Positions 22,299-31,147 of a stretch of DNA of 31,411 nt are shown here, piece by piece (position 1 is the first letter of the stretch; every line of letters starts with the position of its first letter). Both the position numbers and the translations under genes were made by a program. Under the pieces are notes generated by a model. The model was not told the origin of the DNA, did no database searches, and was given only the letters and a program-made list of their open reading frames with translations. Source of the stretch: Roseburia sp. (lineage in GTDB: Bacteria > Bacillota > Clostridia > Lachnospirales > Lachnospiraceae); contig JAGASC010000272.1 of assembly GCA_017621905.1 (NCBI GenBank), positions 1-31,411 of the forward strand, in the 5' to 3' direction.

Positions 22299-23390
22299 AT
22301 GAAAATAGAAGAAATTGATATTAATTTTGCAAAAAAAGAAATAACCGATAAACCGGACACCATATGGTATGATACGCGAAAAGCACCTTTTGAACTTTAT
22401 GGTTTTTATGACCCGCTGAATCAGCCTGTTTTTCGCCGTATGCCGGATGATGTTGCAGCTGCGGTAAGTCCGGGAGTAAGGACGCTTGCAGCGTATACTG
22501 CTGGTGGTCGGGTCCGTTTTAGCACGGATTCGCCGTATATTGCACTGCGAGCGGTTATGCCAAAGGAACATTTTATGTCACACATGGCACCAAGCGGTTC
22601 TACAGGGTTTGATTTATATGTGGATGAGGGGAATGAGCATACCTTTGTTGCAGCTTTTCGTCCGGATATGAATGAACTGGGAGGAATCGTGACGTATACC
22701 AATATAGAGGGTACCGCGTTTGGTGGAAAATTGAATTGTTATACCATAAATTTTCCGCTTTACGATAGTGTAACCAGTCTGGAAATTGGAATCATGAAGG
22801 GATGCCGCCTGGAGAAGGGGGCAGGGTATAGGCCTGTTAAGCCCTTTGTTTATTATGGACAATCCGTAACGCAGGGGGGCTGTGCGTCCCGTCCCGGTAA
22901 TGCTTATCAGGGATTTATCAGCCGCAGATTTAATGTGGATTTCTTAAATCTTGGTTTTTCCGGCTGCGCGCGAGGGGAGCAGGAAATGATTGATTATATC
23001 TGCAGTCTTGATATGGGTATATTCATATGTGATTATGATGCGAATGAGCCCAATGCAGAGGAATTGAGAAAGAAGCACTACAATGTATATGAATGTTTTC
23101 GAAAAGCGCACCCGGATATACCCTGCATCCTTATTTCCAAGGCCAGTACAATCTTATATCCGAAGGAGGCAGAGGAAAGGCGGCTTGTGATAGAGGATAC
23201 CTATCAGCGCGCGATTGCCTCGGGAGATAAAAACATTTACTTTATCGATGGAAAAACACTCTTTTCCGGCATGGATTCTTCAGACTGTACGGTAGATTCC
23301 TCACATCCGAACGATCTTGGTTTTTGGCGAATGGGACAGGGAATCGGTGATGTCATTGAAAAAATAATGGAGGGATATCGTGATGAGTAA
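22299..23390 (+). CDS. SGNH/GDSL-family hydrolase (probable carbohydrate esterase)
   Basis: This 363-residue protein has an N-terminal beta-rich domain and a C-terminal SGNH domain. The nucleophile block is VYYGQSVTQGG, a middle block reads LGFSGCARGE, DYDANEPN stands where the GxND block is expected, and DSSHPNDLGF carries the catalytic Asp and His. The arrangement fits the two-domain SGNH_hydr_N plus lipase_GDSL_3 family, which includes deacetylases of plant glycans. There is no signal peptide, so it probably deacylates imported sugars in the cytoplasm. The start is placed at ATG 22299 after GGGGGTGA; an upstream in-frame ATG at 22251 lies in the binding-protein gene remnant. Its last 8 bases overlap the next gene. 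Confidence 0.85.
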   Translation: MKIEEIDINFAKKEITDKPDTIWYDTRKAPFELYGFYDPLNQPVFRRMPDDVAAAVSPGVRTLAAYTAGGRVRFSTDSPYIALRAVMPKEHFMSHMAPSGSTGFDLYVDEGNEHTFVAAFRPDMNELGGIVTYTNIEGTAFGGKLNCYTINFPLYDSVTSLEIGIMKGCRLEKGAGYRPVKPFVYYGQSVTQGGCASRPGNAYQGFISRRFNVDFLNLGFSGCARGEQEMIDYICSLDMGIFICDYDANEPNAEELRKKHYNVYECFRKAHPDIPCILISKASTILYPKEAEERRLVIEDTYQRAIASGDKNIYFIDGKTLFSGMDSSDCTVDSSHPNDLGFWRMGQGIGDVIEKIMEGYRDE

Positions 23391-24234
23391 ATTACGACTG
23401 ATGAGCCAGAATCAATGGAACTACACCAATAACAGCCCGAAATGGGAAGAAAAGAATATGGACTGCTCTGCGAAGGTGCGTATGAGAGGTCACGTCCGGG
23501 TATTCGGTGAGCTTATGCCGGATATTGTTGGTGGGCAGGAAGTAAATATGGAAATGCAGAAGTATCTGAAATTCTATTGTATGGAGGCAGGCTTGCCGTA
23601 TACTCTGATATGGGGAAACTATACCCCCCTTATTTACCGTGCTGACAAGCTCGAATTGCTGGATACCGAATATCTTTTATATCCTGAAAACGTGGAGGAA
23701 TATGAGGGGTGTTTTAACGATGCATTGAGTAAATCCTGCAACCTTGGAGTCTTTCGAAACAAGGAAGACGGAAAAGTTTTTATATTTGCAACAACCCACT
23801 TGTGGTGGCAGGATGGAAGTAATCCGAATGCTGCATTTTACAGAGCCGGTTCTGATCAGGTGCGAACCATGCAGGTAAAACTTGCGATGGACATGATTGA
23901 TCGATATCAAAAGAAATATAATTGTCCGGTTGTCTTTGTGGGCGACTTTAATACCGGTTATAATACCGAAGCGATTCAATACGCTCTGACGGAAGGGGGA
24001 TTTGCCCATGCGCATGATGTGGCTGTAGAATATGCGCATGAGGATAATGGATATAACTGGTGTAATCCGCAAGGGCCGGGGGAGTGGGAAAATTTACCGT
24101 TTGAAGCGGCGATAGATCATATTTTAGTGCGGAACATGCCAAAAGGCGCTGTTCGTCGATTTGAGCGCTATACACCGGATTATTACCTTGCGCTTTCGGA
24201 TCACGCGCCGGTCTTTGTGGATGTGGAGTTTTAA
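23383..24234 (+). CDS. Endonuclease/exonuclease/phosphatase-fold hydrolase
   Basis: This 283-residue protein has the EEP (DNase I-like) superfamily pattern: RLMSQNQWNY at the N-terminus, GGQEVN with the metal-binding Glu, ATTHLWW, VVFVGDFNTG with the Asp-x-Asn pair, AIDHILVRN, and the closing LSDHAPVFVDVEF. Members are Mg-dependent phosphodiesterases or phosphomonoesterases acting on nucleic acids, inositol phosphates or lipid headgroups. No export signal is seen. It starts at ATG 23383 (GGAGG 9 bases upstream), overlapping the esterase gene by 8 bases, so the two are co-translated. In a glycan cluster a sugar-phosphate or phosphodiester substrate is more likely than DNA, but this is inference. 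Confidence 0.85.
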   Translation: MSKLRLMSQNQWNYTNNSPKWEEKNMDCSAKVRMRGHVRVFGELMPDIVGGQEVNMEMQKYLKFYCMEAGLPYTLIWGNYTPLIYRADKLELLDTEYLLYPENVEEYEGCFNDALSKSCNLGVFRNKEDGKVFIFATTHLWWQDGSNPNAAFYRAGSDQVRTMQVKLAMDMIDRYQKKYNCPVVFVGDFNTGYNTEAIQYALTEGGFAHAHDVAVEYAHEDNGYNWCNPQGPGEWENLPFEAAIDHILVRNMPKGAVRRFERYTPDYYLALSDHAPVFVDVEF

Positions 24235-24317
24235 AAAATAAATAACAGATGAACATGAATTTCGCCGGAAAAATGCGGCAAATTATTATGAAAACTATAT
24301 TCAGGAGATGAAACAGA

Positions 24318-25478
24318 ATGTATAAGTTAGGAGTTATCGGCTTAGGAGTGAGAATACACGATGGAGTATTGCCTTCTTTTTATGAGTTAGCAGGTGAGGA
24401 TTATCGTGTGACGGCAGTTGCAGACATCAATCCCGAAGGTGTAAGGGAAAGGCTTAAAAATAACCCACGTCCGGGGTATGCTTCTGATCTGAAGATATAT
24501 ACGGATGCAGATGAAATGCTGGCAAAAGAAGAATTAGACGGTGTCTTAATCGGAACCCGCTGTTCCTTACATACACCTATGGCAATCAAGGTAATGGAGA
24601 AAAATATCCCCATATTTTTGGAGAAACCGGTTGCCACAACCTTTGAGGATTTAAAAAGACTGAACGAGGCGAAACAAAAGTACAATCCTCGTGTGGCAGT
24701 CTCCTTTCCGCTTCGTTATTCTGAGATTGCAGTTATGGTGAAGGAGATTATTGATTCGGGAAAAATCGGAGATGTACTGCAGGTGGTTGCATTTAATGAT
24801 GTGCCTTACGGAAGGGTTTATTTTCATGACTGGTATCGAGACGAGAATGAGACAGGTGGTCTGTGGCTGCAAAAGGCAACACATGATTTCGACTGTTTGA
24901 ACTATATTTTGGGTGAAAAAGCGCAGAATGTATATGCCAGATATACCAAAAAACTGTTCAAAGGCGATATGCCGGCAGGGCTTACCTGTGATGCATGTGA
25001 AAAAAATAAGAGCTGTCCGGAAAGTCCTTTTGTGATTAAGAATAAATATCATGACGTGGTAAGAGGAGAGTATTGTTGTTTTGCCAAGGATACAGGTAAT
25101 GAGGATTGCGGCAGTGCAGTGATAGAGTATCAATCCGGGGCAGTTTTGACCTATACACAAAACTTCTTTGCACGACATAGTGCGGGGCGAAGAGGTGCTC
25201 GTTTTTACGGATACAAGGGTACTTTGGAATTTGATTGGTATAAAAGTGAAATTAAAGTATTTATGCATAATGCACCGAGAGTGGAGACCTACAGTTTTGA
25301 TGGGGGAGGCGCATCGCACTTTGGAGGCGATTTAAAGCTAGCGGAGCTTTATATGGATATGCTGAGCGGCAAAAGTACGAAGTCTTATCTGGATGAAGGA
25401 ATGGAAAGTGCTTTGATGTGTCTGATGGCCAGAAAATCTTGTGAAACGGGAGAATGTATCAACATACCTGAGTTATGA
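24318..25478 (+). CDS. Gfo/Idh/MocA-family NAD(P)-dependent dehydrogenase
   Basis: This complete 386-residue enzyme has a Rossmann start YKLGVIGLGVR, IFLEKPVATTFEDL with the catalytic Lys of the EKP motif, and TGGLWLQKATHDFDCLNYILG with the His-Asp pair. A cysteine-rich insertion follows (C-x2-C-x5-C, then CC in EYCCFAKDTGNED). The C-terminal half is clearly homologous to the truncated gene at the left edge of the window. Family members oxidise or reduce sugars, inositols and glycosides; several cytoplasmic members prime glycosides through 3-keto intermediates. The cysteines may bind zinc or a cluster; their pattern is identical in both paralogues. CAGGAG provides the ribosome site. It sits between the phosphatase-fold gene and the surface protein gene. 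Confidence 0.93.
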   Translation: MYKLGVIGLGVRIHDGVLPSFYELAGEDYRVTAVADINPEGVRERLKNNPRPGYASDLKIYTDADEMLAKEELDGVLIGTRCSLHTPMAIKVMEKNIPIFLEKPVATTFEDLKRLNEAKQKYNPRVAVSFPLRYSEIAVMVKEIIDSGKIGDVLQVVAFNDVPYGRVYFHDWYRDENETGGLWLQKATHDFDCLNYILGEKAQNVYARYTKKLFKGDMPAGLTCDACEKNKSCPESPFVIKNKYHDVVRGEYCCFAKDTGNEDCGSAVIEYQSGAVLTYTQNFFARHSAGRRGARFYGYKGTLEFDWYKSEIKVFMHNAPRVETYSFDGGGASHFGGDLKLAELYMDMLSGKSTKSYLDEGMESALMCLMARKSCETGECINIPEL

Positions 25479-25518
25479 AACTACTATACTTTATAATTAT
25501 TAAGGAAGGAACGGAAAC

Positions 25519-28500
25519 ATGAAAAGACAAAAGAAAAATAAGCTTATGTCTCTTTTACTTATACCGATGATGCTTTTGCAGATGGCATCTGCGCAGGTGC
25601 AGGCGTACCCGGCTCCCGACTATGGAGCACAGGATAGTGTGAGTAAATTTGTGAATGCGGAGCCGATGTCAGTTTCGCACCGGGCTGCGTGGCGTATGGC
25701 GCCGGAAAATTCACTTCTTGCGATTGCATCAAGTATCGAAATGGGGATTGATGTGGTGGAGCTTGATGTTAAGCTTACCAGTGATGGGGTTGTGGTATTG
25801 TCACATGATGAGACCATTGATCGATGTGTGGCAGGTGCCAGCGGCAATATATCTGAGTATTCCTGGGCGCAGCTGTCCCAAATGTCCTTAGAGCCGGAAA
25901 AGGGTGGAACAGAAACAGTGTACACGATTTCCGAAGAACAGGCAGCTTTGCTGAACAGCCTGCCCGGTTACAGCAATCATTGTGGTACGGCGGCAGCCGG
26001 CGACGGTGTGTCGATCGCAAGGCTGGATGATGCCATCGACCTGGTAAAGAAGTACGGGCCTAATACGATGATAAATCTTGACCACTGCTTTAGTAAGGAG
26101 CTGTTTGTGGCCTGCTATAGCCTGTTCCGTGAAACTGATATGTTGGAGAAGGTATTTATTAAGGAATCCGTGGATACTGCTACTATGAACAGTTGGTATG
26201 CCGCTGCGGCGGAAAGCTGGAATTCTGCGCATGCAGATGATCAGATTACTGCAGATGAGGTAAAGAAGAGCATACTGTATGTGTATGTCATTGGCAGCGC
26301 AGATGATACGCTCCTGCAGTCGCGTCTGGATAATGGGGACAACCTTGTGATGGCGGAAATCGTTATAGCGGATGAGGTGAATGATGCCGAAATAAAAGAA
26401 AAGCTGGAACCTTGGTGTCTGGAACATAATGTTGCTATGTTCGTCAACACAATGTGGCATGGCTTGTGCAGTACAAAGGATGACTGTGAGACCACCTGGG
26501 CAGAAATGTTGGACAGAGGATATACGGCAATTCAGACGGATCACGCCAGTGAACTGGCAGAGTATTTGTATGATTATGGACGTAGCCGCGATTCCATCGA
26601 GACGATACAGGCAGAGCATTTTCATTTGTTCAATTATGACAGCTATTCGTTCCAAGTGCCCGTTGCTGCCGATGAGAAGTTGAACAAGCAGGTTACAGGA
26701 ATGGGTAACGGGGATTGGATCTCCTATCAGAATATTATTTTTGACGGAAATGAAAACCTGTTAAAGGTAAACTGCAAGGGGCTGAGCGAGGAGGCTGTAT
26801 TAAATTTTTATCTGGATGAAATGACTGAAGATCATTTTATCGCCAGTCTTGAACTGGGAGCTTCTGCTGATTTTAAAGATATTTATACATTAGTTACAGG
26901 AAATATCAGTGCGGGTACCCATACCGTGTACATTCAGGCGACAGGAACTGCCGACACCGGTCTGTTGTCGGTGGATTGCTTTTCATTTGAGCGCTCTGTC
27001 AGTCTTGACGGAGAGGCAGATATATGTCAGGTCAAGGTTGAAACGAAGCCGGGTGTGGCTCCGGTGCTGCCACAGACGGTGGAAGTGACGATTGGTGGAA
27101 ATTCGTATAACCTTAAAGTATCCTGGGAACAGATTGCGGCGGAGAACTATGCCGGGGAAGGTGAGTTTAAAGTGTTGGGTTACATACCGGTACTGAAGTC
27201 TTATACGCAGGCGCTTGTGACGGTTCGTGCCTTAACATCGGATATTGTGCAGGATGAACATCTGGCACTTTGGCTGGACGCTTCGAGCGGTGTTACAGTG
27301 AATGGCAATGCAGTTACGGAATGGGCTTCTAAAGTAGGAGACATTGTTGCGACTGTAAGCGAAGGCAGTCCGACTGTGGTAGCAAATGCAATTGGCAATC
27401 AGACAGGCATTCAGTTCGATGGGGATGATATCATGGATCTGATTATGCCCGACAATTTCTGGAATGATAAGAGCGAATTCACAGTATTGCTCTTTAATGC
27501 CCCGGAAGCAACCACGAAGGGCTCGAATAATGGTACGTCTGTCAGCACTACGAATAGCCAGGATTACAGTATTTTATATTTTTATGAAACCTCAAGCTGG
27601 GGAAGCGCATATTTTACAGCCAGCCAGAATGAAGTAATGTTCCGTTTTGGATCCGGTGTGTCTTCAGACTACGGTACTTCCTATGTGCGTGAAACAAACA
27701 TTGGAAACACCTATACCTGTACTGCGATTCGGAAGGATGGCATTAACAATCATATATTTGTAGATGGTGAATTGGTCTTCGCAGGTACAGGACAGTCTTA
27801 CGCCACGCAGAGGATTACATCCGAAGGTAAGATTGGTTATGGAAAGAAGGGCAACAATTATAAAGGAACCGTATGCCAGATTCTTGTGTACGACCGGGCA
27901 TTGACGGATGATGAAATTGTGGCAGCACAGCAGTGGATGGCTGAAAAGTATAAGGATGAAATCGCAGTTGTCGAACAGGTCAGCGTTACCTGTGAGACAG
28001 GCACAGTACCTGATATGCCGGAAACTGTCCGGGTTACTTATGCCAGCGGTGCAACAGCAAATATGGGTGTGACCTGGGAAAACTTAAATCCCAATCAGTT
28101 CTTGAACGCCGGAGTATATGACATAAACGGCGAGCTGAACAATGGTACGGCAATTATTGCAGAAGTTACGGTTACCCAAAAAGAAGCGGTCGAGTTAGAT
28201 AAGGGAAATGTTGTTACGGATGGCCTGATGTTCTGGCTGGATGCCAGTGAGGGGGTGACAACAGATGATAACGGAGCTGTTACCGGATGGAAATCCAAAG
28301 TGGGTGAGCTTGCAGCAGTGACCAGTACAGGCAGTGTAAAGATTAATTCTGCGGCTGTCAACGGAAAAGCCGGACTCGTATTTGATGGTACGGGTTCCTT
28401 GGAGATGCAGCTTGAAACGGATGCATTAAATGGAGGAAAAGGATATACAGTCATTGCATATGCAGCAGGTTATAGAGCGATAGAGGAGTATAATCCCTCA

Positions 28501-29937
28501 AAGGATCTCAATTTTAATGGGCAGAGGGGAACCCTGCTATATGTGGGAGAGACGAAATGGAATTCCACTGTCTACCTTGGTATTTACAAGAATGCGATAA
28601 GTACCCGTTTTGGCACGTTCGACCTTAATAATATGGGCTTTGCAGAAAATAGGGATGCAGAGACTACCGACTTTACTACTACTGCAGTTCGGTGGAGCGC
28701 TAATGACACCGGAAACAAGTATGAAATAATGGTAAATGGCGAGAGCTTTGGCGAGGCAGAGCGGGCTGGAACTGAGACAAAATTAAATGATGATTTGCTT
28801 TACATTGGTAAAGGTAAGAATCAATATTGGTGGAAAGGTGTCGCATGCGAAATCCTGTGGTATGATCGCGCGCTGACAGATGAGGAACTGAAAGATGTTT
28901 ACAATTATCTGACTTACAAATATGAAACTGAGGATCCAAACGCTGTCCGGGATGTCTATCTGAAAGAAGAAGGACAGGAATTGACCACATATCAGGGCAC
29001 AACACTGAGTTTAAATGCTGAGGTAGTCCCGTTCTATGCGAGCAATCAGGGCTTAGTATGGGAAAGCAGCAATCCGGCAGTGGCAGCCGTGGATGAAAAC
29101 GGGAGTGTGACTGCGCTTGGAACCGGACAGGCTACGATAACGGTTACTACAGTGATGGGTGAATTCAGTGCAAGCTGTACGATTCGGGTTGTGAAGCCGC
29201 AGAACGATTCGGTTTGGCGGGATATTCAAAATATGAAAGAATGGGCAGCGAACCAGGATGCGGATAGCTACCGCAACTGGGGAATCATGGAGGAAGCTCT
29301 GACCGGCGCAGAAAGTGTCTCAAAGGAAAGTTCTCTGGAAAGCCTGTTAGAGGTTTACCAGATGCTTCGAAGTGCTATGCTGGCATTGGAAGAGAAACCG
29401 GCGCCGATGGATTATGGATTTGCGAAAGGTTCTGAAAATCAGAGTATTGTGGAAGGAACATCGCTGACGGTGGATGTAGAACCGGATTCTGCCTATTTCG
29501 TAAGCGTCAGTGTTGATGGAAAAACTGTTGATGCAAAAAATTATGTGATTGCTGATGATATTGTAATTACCTTGAATGCAGAATTTATCAGTTCGCTCTC
29601 AAGCGGTACACATAAGTTGTCCGTTATTTTCGAGAATGGTTTGGCAGAGACATCCTTTACCATTGTGCCGAAGCAGTCTAGCACTGATCCTGAAGATATG
29701 AAACCTGAGGATACAAAACCTGAGGACACGAAACCTGAGGACACGAAACCTGAGAATACGAAACCTGAGGATACAAAAACGGTGGAGGCCAAAGTGGAGA
29801 CGAAAGCAGAGACTACAAGTCAGACAGCCCCGGCTACCGGTGATGAGGCTCCGATTATGGAAATGGTGTTTGTGTTGTGCCTGTCAATCGTTGGATTAGC
29901 AATGGTATTTATTTCGCGGAGAAGGCGAAACATCTAA
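25519..29937 (+). CDS. Cell-wall-anchored multidomain GDPD/CBM6/LamG surface protein
   Basis: This is a 1472-residue exported protein. A signal peptide (1-29, cleavage after VQA) precedes a GDPD domain (~50-354) with His54-Arg55, Glu63-Asn64, Glu81, Asp83 and His96 in the positions of glycerophosphodiesterase residues. Next come a CBM6-like module (~358-493, IQAEHF to GLLSVDCFSFE), an Ig-like Big_4 module (~495-570), a LamG-like domain (~575-814), another Big_4 (~821-886), a second LamG-like domain (~895-1139), a Big_2 domain (~1144-1226), a short helical FIVAR-like stretch (~1230-1294), an X2-like Ig module (~1296-1384) and a PEDTK repeat. A sorting signal closes it: PATGDE, a hydrophobic segment and RRRR. 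It probably binds glycans and cleaves a phosphodiester outside the cell. AAGGAAGG is the ribosome site. Confidence 0.88.
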   Translation: MKRQKKNKLMSLLLIPMMLLQMASAQVQAYPAPDYGAQDSVSKFVNAEPMSVSHRAAWRMAPENSLLAIASSIEMGIDVVELDVKLTSDGVVVLSHDETIDRCVAGASGNISEYSWAQLSQMSLEPEKGGTETVYTISEEQAALLNSLPGYSNHCGTAAAGDGVSIARLDDAIDLVKKYGPNTMINLDHCFSKELFVACYSLFRETDMLEKVFIKESVDTATMNSWYAAAAESWNSAHADDQITADEVKKSILYVYVIGSADDTLLQSRLDNGDNLVMAEIVIADEVNDAEIKEKLEPWCLEHNVAMFVNTMWHGLCSTKDDCETTWAEMLDRGYTAIQTDHASELAEYLYDYGRSRDSIETIQAEHFHLFNYDSYSFQVPVAADEKLNKQVTGMGNGDWISYQNIIFDGNENLLKVNCKGLSEEAVLNFYLDEMTEDHFIASLELGASADFKDIYTLVTGNISAGTHTVYIQATGTADTGLLSVDCFSFERSVSLDGEADICQVKVETKPGVAPVLPQTVEVTIGGNSYNLKVSWEQIAAENYAGEGEFKVLGYIPVLKSYTQALVTVRALTSDIVQDEHLALWLDASSGVTVNGNAVTEWASKVGDIVATVSEGSPTVVANAIGNQTGIQFDGDDIMDLIMPDNFWNDKSEFTVLLFNAPEATTKGSNNGTSVSTTNSQDYSILYFYETSSWGSAYFTASQNEVMFRFGSGVSSDYGTSYVRETNIGNTYTCTAIRKDGINNHIFVDGELVFAGTGQSYATQRITSEGKIGYGKKGNNYKGTVCQILVYDRALTDDEIVAAQQWMAEKYKDEIAVVEQVSVTCETGTVPDMPETVRVTYASGATANMGVTWENLNPNQFLNAGVYDINGELNNGTAIIAEVTVTQKEAVELDKGNVVTDGLMFWLDASEGVTTDDNGAVTGWKSKVGELAAVTSTGSVKINSAAVNGKAGLVFDGTGSLEMQLETDALNGGKGYTVIAYAAGYRAIEEYNPSKDLNFNGQRGTLLYVGETKWNSTVYLGIYKNAISTRFGTFDLNNMGFAENRDAETTDFTTTAVRWSANDTGNKYEIMVNGESFGEAERAGTETKLNDDLLYIGKGKNQYWWKGVACEILWYDRALTDEELKDVYNYLTYKYETEDPNAVRDVYLKEEGQELTTYQGTTLSLNAEVVPFYASNQGLVWESSNPAVAAVDENGSVTALGTGQATITVTTVMGEFSASCTIRVVKPQNDSVWRDIQNMKEWAANQDADSYRNWGIMEEALTGAESVSKESSLESLLEVYQMLRSAMLALEEKPAPMDYGFAKGSENQSIVEGTSLTVDVEPDSAYFVSVSVDGKTVDAKNYVIADDIVITLNAEFISSLSSGTHKLSVIFENGLAETSFTIVPKQSSTDPEDMKPEDTKPEDTKPEDTKPENTKPEDTKTVEAKVETKAETTSQTAPATGDEAPIMEMVFVLCLSIVGLAMVFISRRRRNI
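29701..29775 (+). repeat. Five tandem 15-bp units encoding KPEDT repeats
   Basis: Five consecutive 15-base copies of a unit like AAACCTGAGGACACG encode Lys-Pro-Glu-(Asp/Asn)-Thr. A degenerate unit precedes them (29686-29700). They form the wall-spanning stalk before the PATGD sorting signal. Copy number is likely variable between strains. Confidence 0.9.
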
Positions 29938-29975
29938 TTATTTTACTCATATTTTATAAGGCATAAAATAAGCGG

Positions 29976-30018
29976 CTGGTGTGTTGAATAATTTGTGGTA
30001 AATCATTCAACACACCAG
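29976..30018. terminator. Bidirectional terminator-like hairpin
   Basis: CTGGTGTGTTGAAT (29976-29989) and ATTCAACACACCAG (30005-30018) form a perfect 14-bp stem. An inner ATTT/AAAT pair extends it. TTCTCGTTGTTCTTGG follows on the plus strand. It separates the convergent surface-protein and AraC-type regulator genes. The rest of the 29938-30096 gap shows nothing else recognisable. Confidence 0.75.
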
Positions 30019-30096
30019 TTCTCGTTGTTCTTGGGTATATTCTATTACATCTCAAATGGTAATGAGGGATTTAGGGAATCGTTTTGAATCGTTTTG

Positions 30097-30939
30097 CTAT
30101 TTATTATCTTTGTACTGTTTCCTGTACTCCGATGGCGTCATACCATACCTCCCCGCAAAAATTTTATAAAACCAGGACAAATTTTCAAAACCACATTCAT
30201 AACAGATATCCGTCACCTTCAGGTTGCTGATCAATAGCAGATTAGCAGCATGCCCCAACCGCAATTCTGCCACAAAGGCATTCGGCGTAGTGTCATAATA
30301 TCGTTTCATACAGCGTGTCAGATGCTCCCTGCTTTTTCCGGACAACTGATACATCTGCGCAGCTCCCAGCGTAAAATTCTCGGGCCGCTTCATCTGCTCA
30401 TATGTAATCTCCAGCCAGGCCGGAATCTGTGTCTTTTCTTCCACATAATTATAAAAATAATTTGAAAAAATATAAGTCAACAGGGAACGAGCCTTAAACC
30501 GAATATAATCCCCATCAGAGTTCACATTCAGTTCAATAAAATCGTAAGCCAGCTTCTCCTTATCTTTCTCGGACAGACTCACAACCGGAGGATATGCCGC
30601 CGTAAGGAGCGCCTCCGACGGAAAGCCGGTGCCTAAAAAGGCGAATAGGGATTCCAGTGTTTCCCTGGAAAATGCCAGATTAATAAACTCAAAATAATTG
30701 TCGTCTCCCCGTATGTAATCGTGTACATCAAAATCACGAATAAACAAAAGCTGGCCTTCGCGCAGCAGTTGCTCCTTTGAATTAATGATATGGCATACAT
30801 TTCCCTTCATAACAAGAAAAAGCTCATAATAATTATGATAATGAGGCCTGAAATATTCAGTATCGCTCCTTACATACCTGCATAGACAGCCGGCAAAGGC
30901 ATCAATATGATTTTTCGCCTCCAACATTTTTACATCCAT
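30097..30939 (-). CDS. AraC-family transcriptional regulator with cupin sensor domain
   Basis: This 280-residue regulator has an N-terminal AraC-type cupin (HYHNYYELFLVMKG, then REGQLLFIRDFDVHDYI) that would bind a small ligand. The C-terminal pair of helix-turn-helix motifs includes SREHLTRCMKRYYDTTPNAFVAELRL and VTDICYECGFENLSWFYKIFAGRYGMTPSEYRKQY. The start is placed at ATG 30939 (GAGGTGA just upstream) rather than at a TTG 33 bases earlier. It is divergent from the alpha-mannosidase gene and probably controls it. A good promoter at 30959-30987 would give a very short leader. Ligand unknown; a mannoside or other sugar is the reasonable guess. Confidence 0.92.
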   Translation of the reverse strand: MDVKMLEAKNHIDAFAGCLCRYVRSDTEYFRPHYHNYYELFLVMKGNVCHIINSKEQLLREGQLLFIRDFDVHDYIRGDDNYFEFINLAFSRETLESLFAFLGTGFPSEALLTAAYPPVVSLSEKDKEKLAYDFIELNVNSDGDYIRFKARSLLTYIFSNYFYNYVEEKTQIPAWLEITYEQMKRPENFTLGAAQMYQLSGKSREHLTRCMKRYYDTTPNAFVAELRLGHAANLLLISNLKVTDICYECGFENLSWFYKIFAGRYGMTPSEYRKQYKDNK

Positions 30940-30958
30940 TTTCTCACCTCGCGATGTC

Positions 30959-30987
30959 ACAATAACACACAAAATATATCATGTCAA
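30959..30987 (-). promoter_or_regulatory. Promoter of the AraC-type regulator gene
   Basis: On the minus strand, a perfect -35 TTGACA (complement at 30982-30987) and -10 TATTGT (complement at 30959-30964) are 17 bases apart. Transcription would start a few bases before the GAGGTGA ribosome site. Confidence 0.55.
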
Positions 30988-30990
30988 GAG

Positions 30991-31019
30991 ATGTCATTTA
31001 TGGAAGCAGACCATATAAT
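30991..31019 (+). promoter_or_regulatory. Promoter of the GH38 gene, back-to-back with the regulator promoter
   Basis: ATGTCA (30991-30996) as a weak -35 and a perfect TATAAT (31014-31019) are 17 bases apart. ATGTCA also occurs at 30981-30986, 10 bases upstream and overlapping the opposite -35, so the direct repeat could be the regulator's own operator. The leader to ATG 31148 is about 120 bases. Confidence 0.55.
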
Positions 31020-31028
31020 AGCAAAAAA

Positions 31029-31075
31029 GGTTATCTTTCGCAGCAACAACTGAAGCGTAATCCCAAAAGATAACC
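31029..31075 (+). promoter_or_regulatory. Inverted repeat in the leader of the GH38 gene
   Basis: GGTTATCTTT (31029-31038) and AAAGATAACC (31066-31075) form a perfect 10-bp stem with a 27-base loop. CGGCAA (31075-31080) can pair with TTGCCG (31105-31110), sharing the last C of the first stem. No T run and no recognised riboswitch fold; leader regulation is possible. Confidence 0.4.
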
Positions 31076-31147
31076 GGCAAGCGAATACAGCATAGTCTGT
31101 GCAGTTGCCGAAAGATCATGATTCAAGGATACAAGGAGGTATCACGA

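Noticed and set aside
29701..29775. CRISPR-like tandem repeat
   Set aside because: Units are 15 bp, adjacent without spacers and in frame with the surface protein; they encode a KPEDT stalk.
20845..30018. Shared GTGTTGA/TCAACAC core in the terminators at 20845-20888 and 29976-30018 as a dispersed repeat
   Set aside because: Only about 8 bases per arm are shared and the loops differ; chance or convergent stem sequence is enough.
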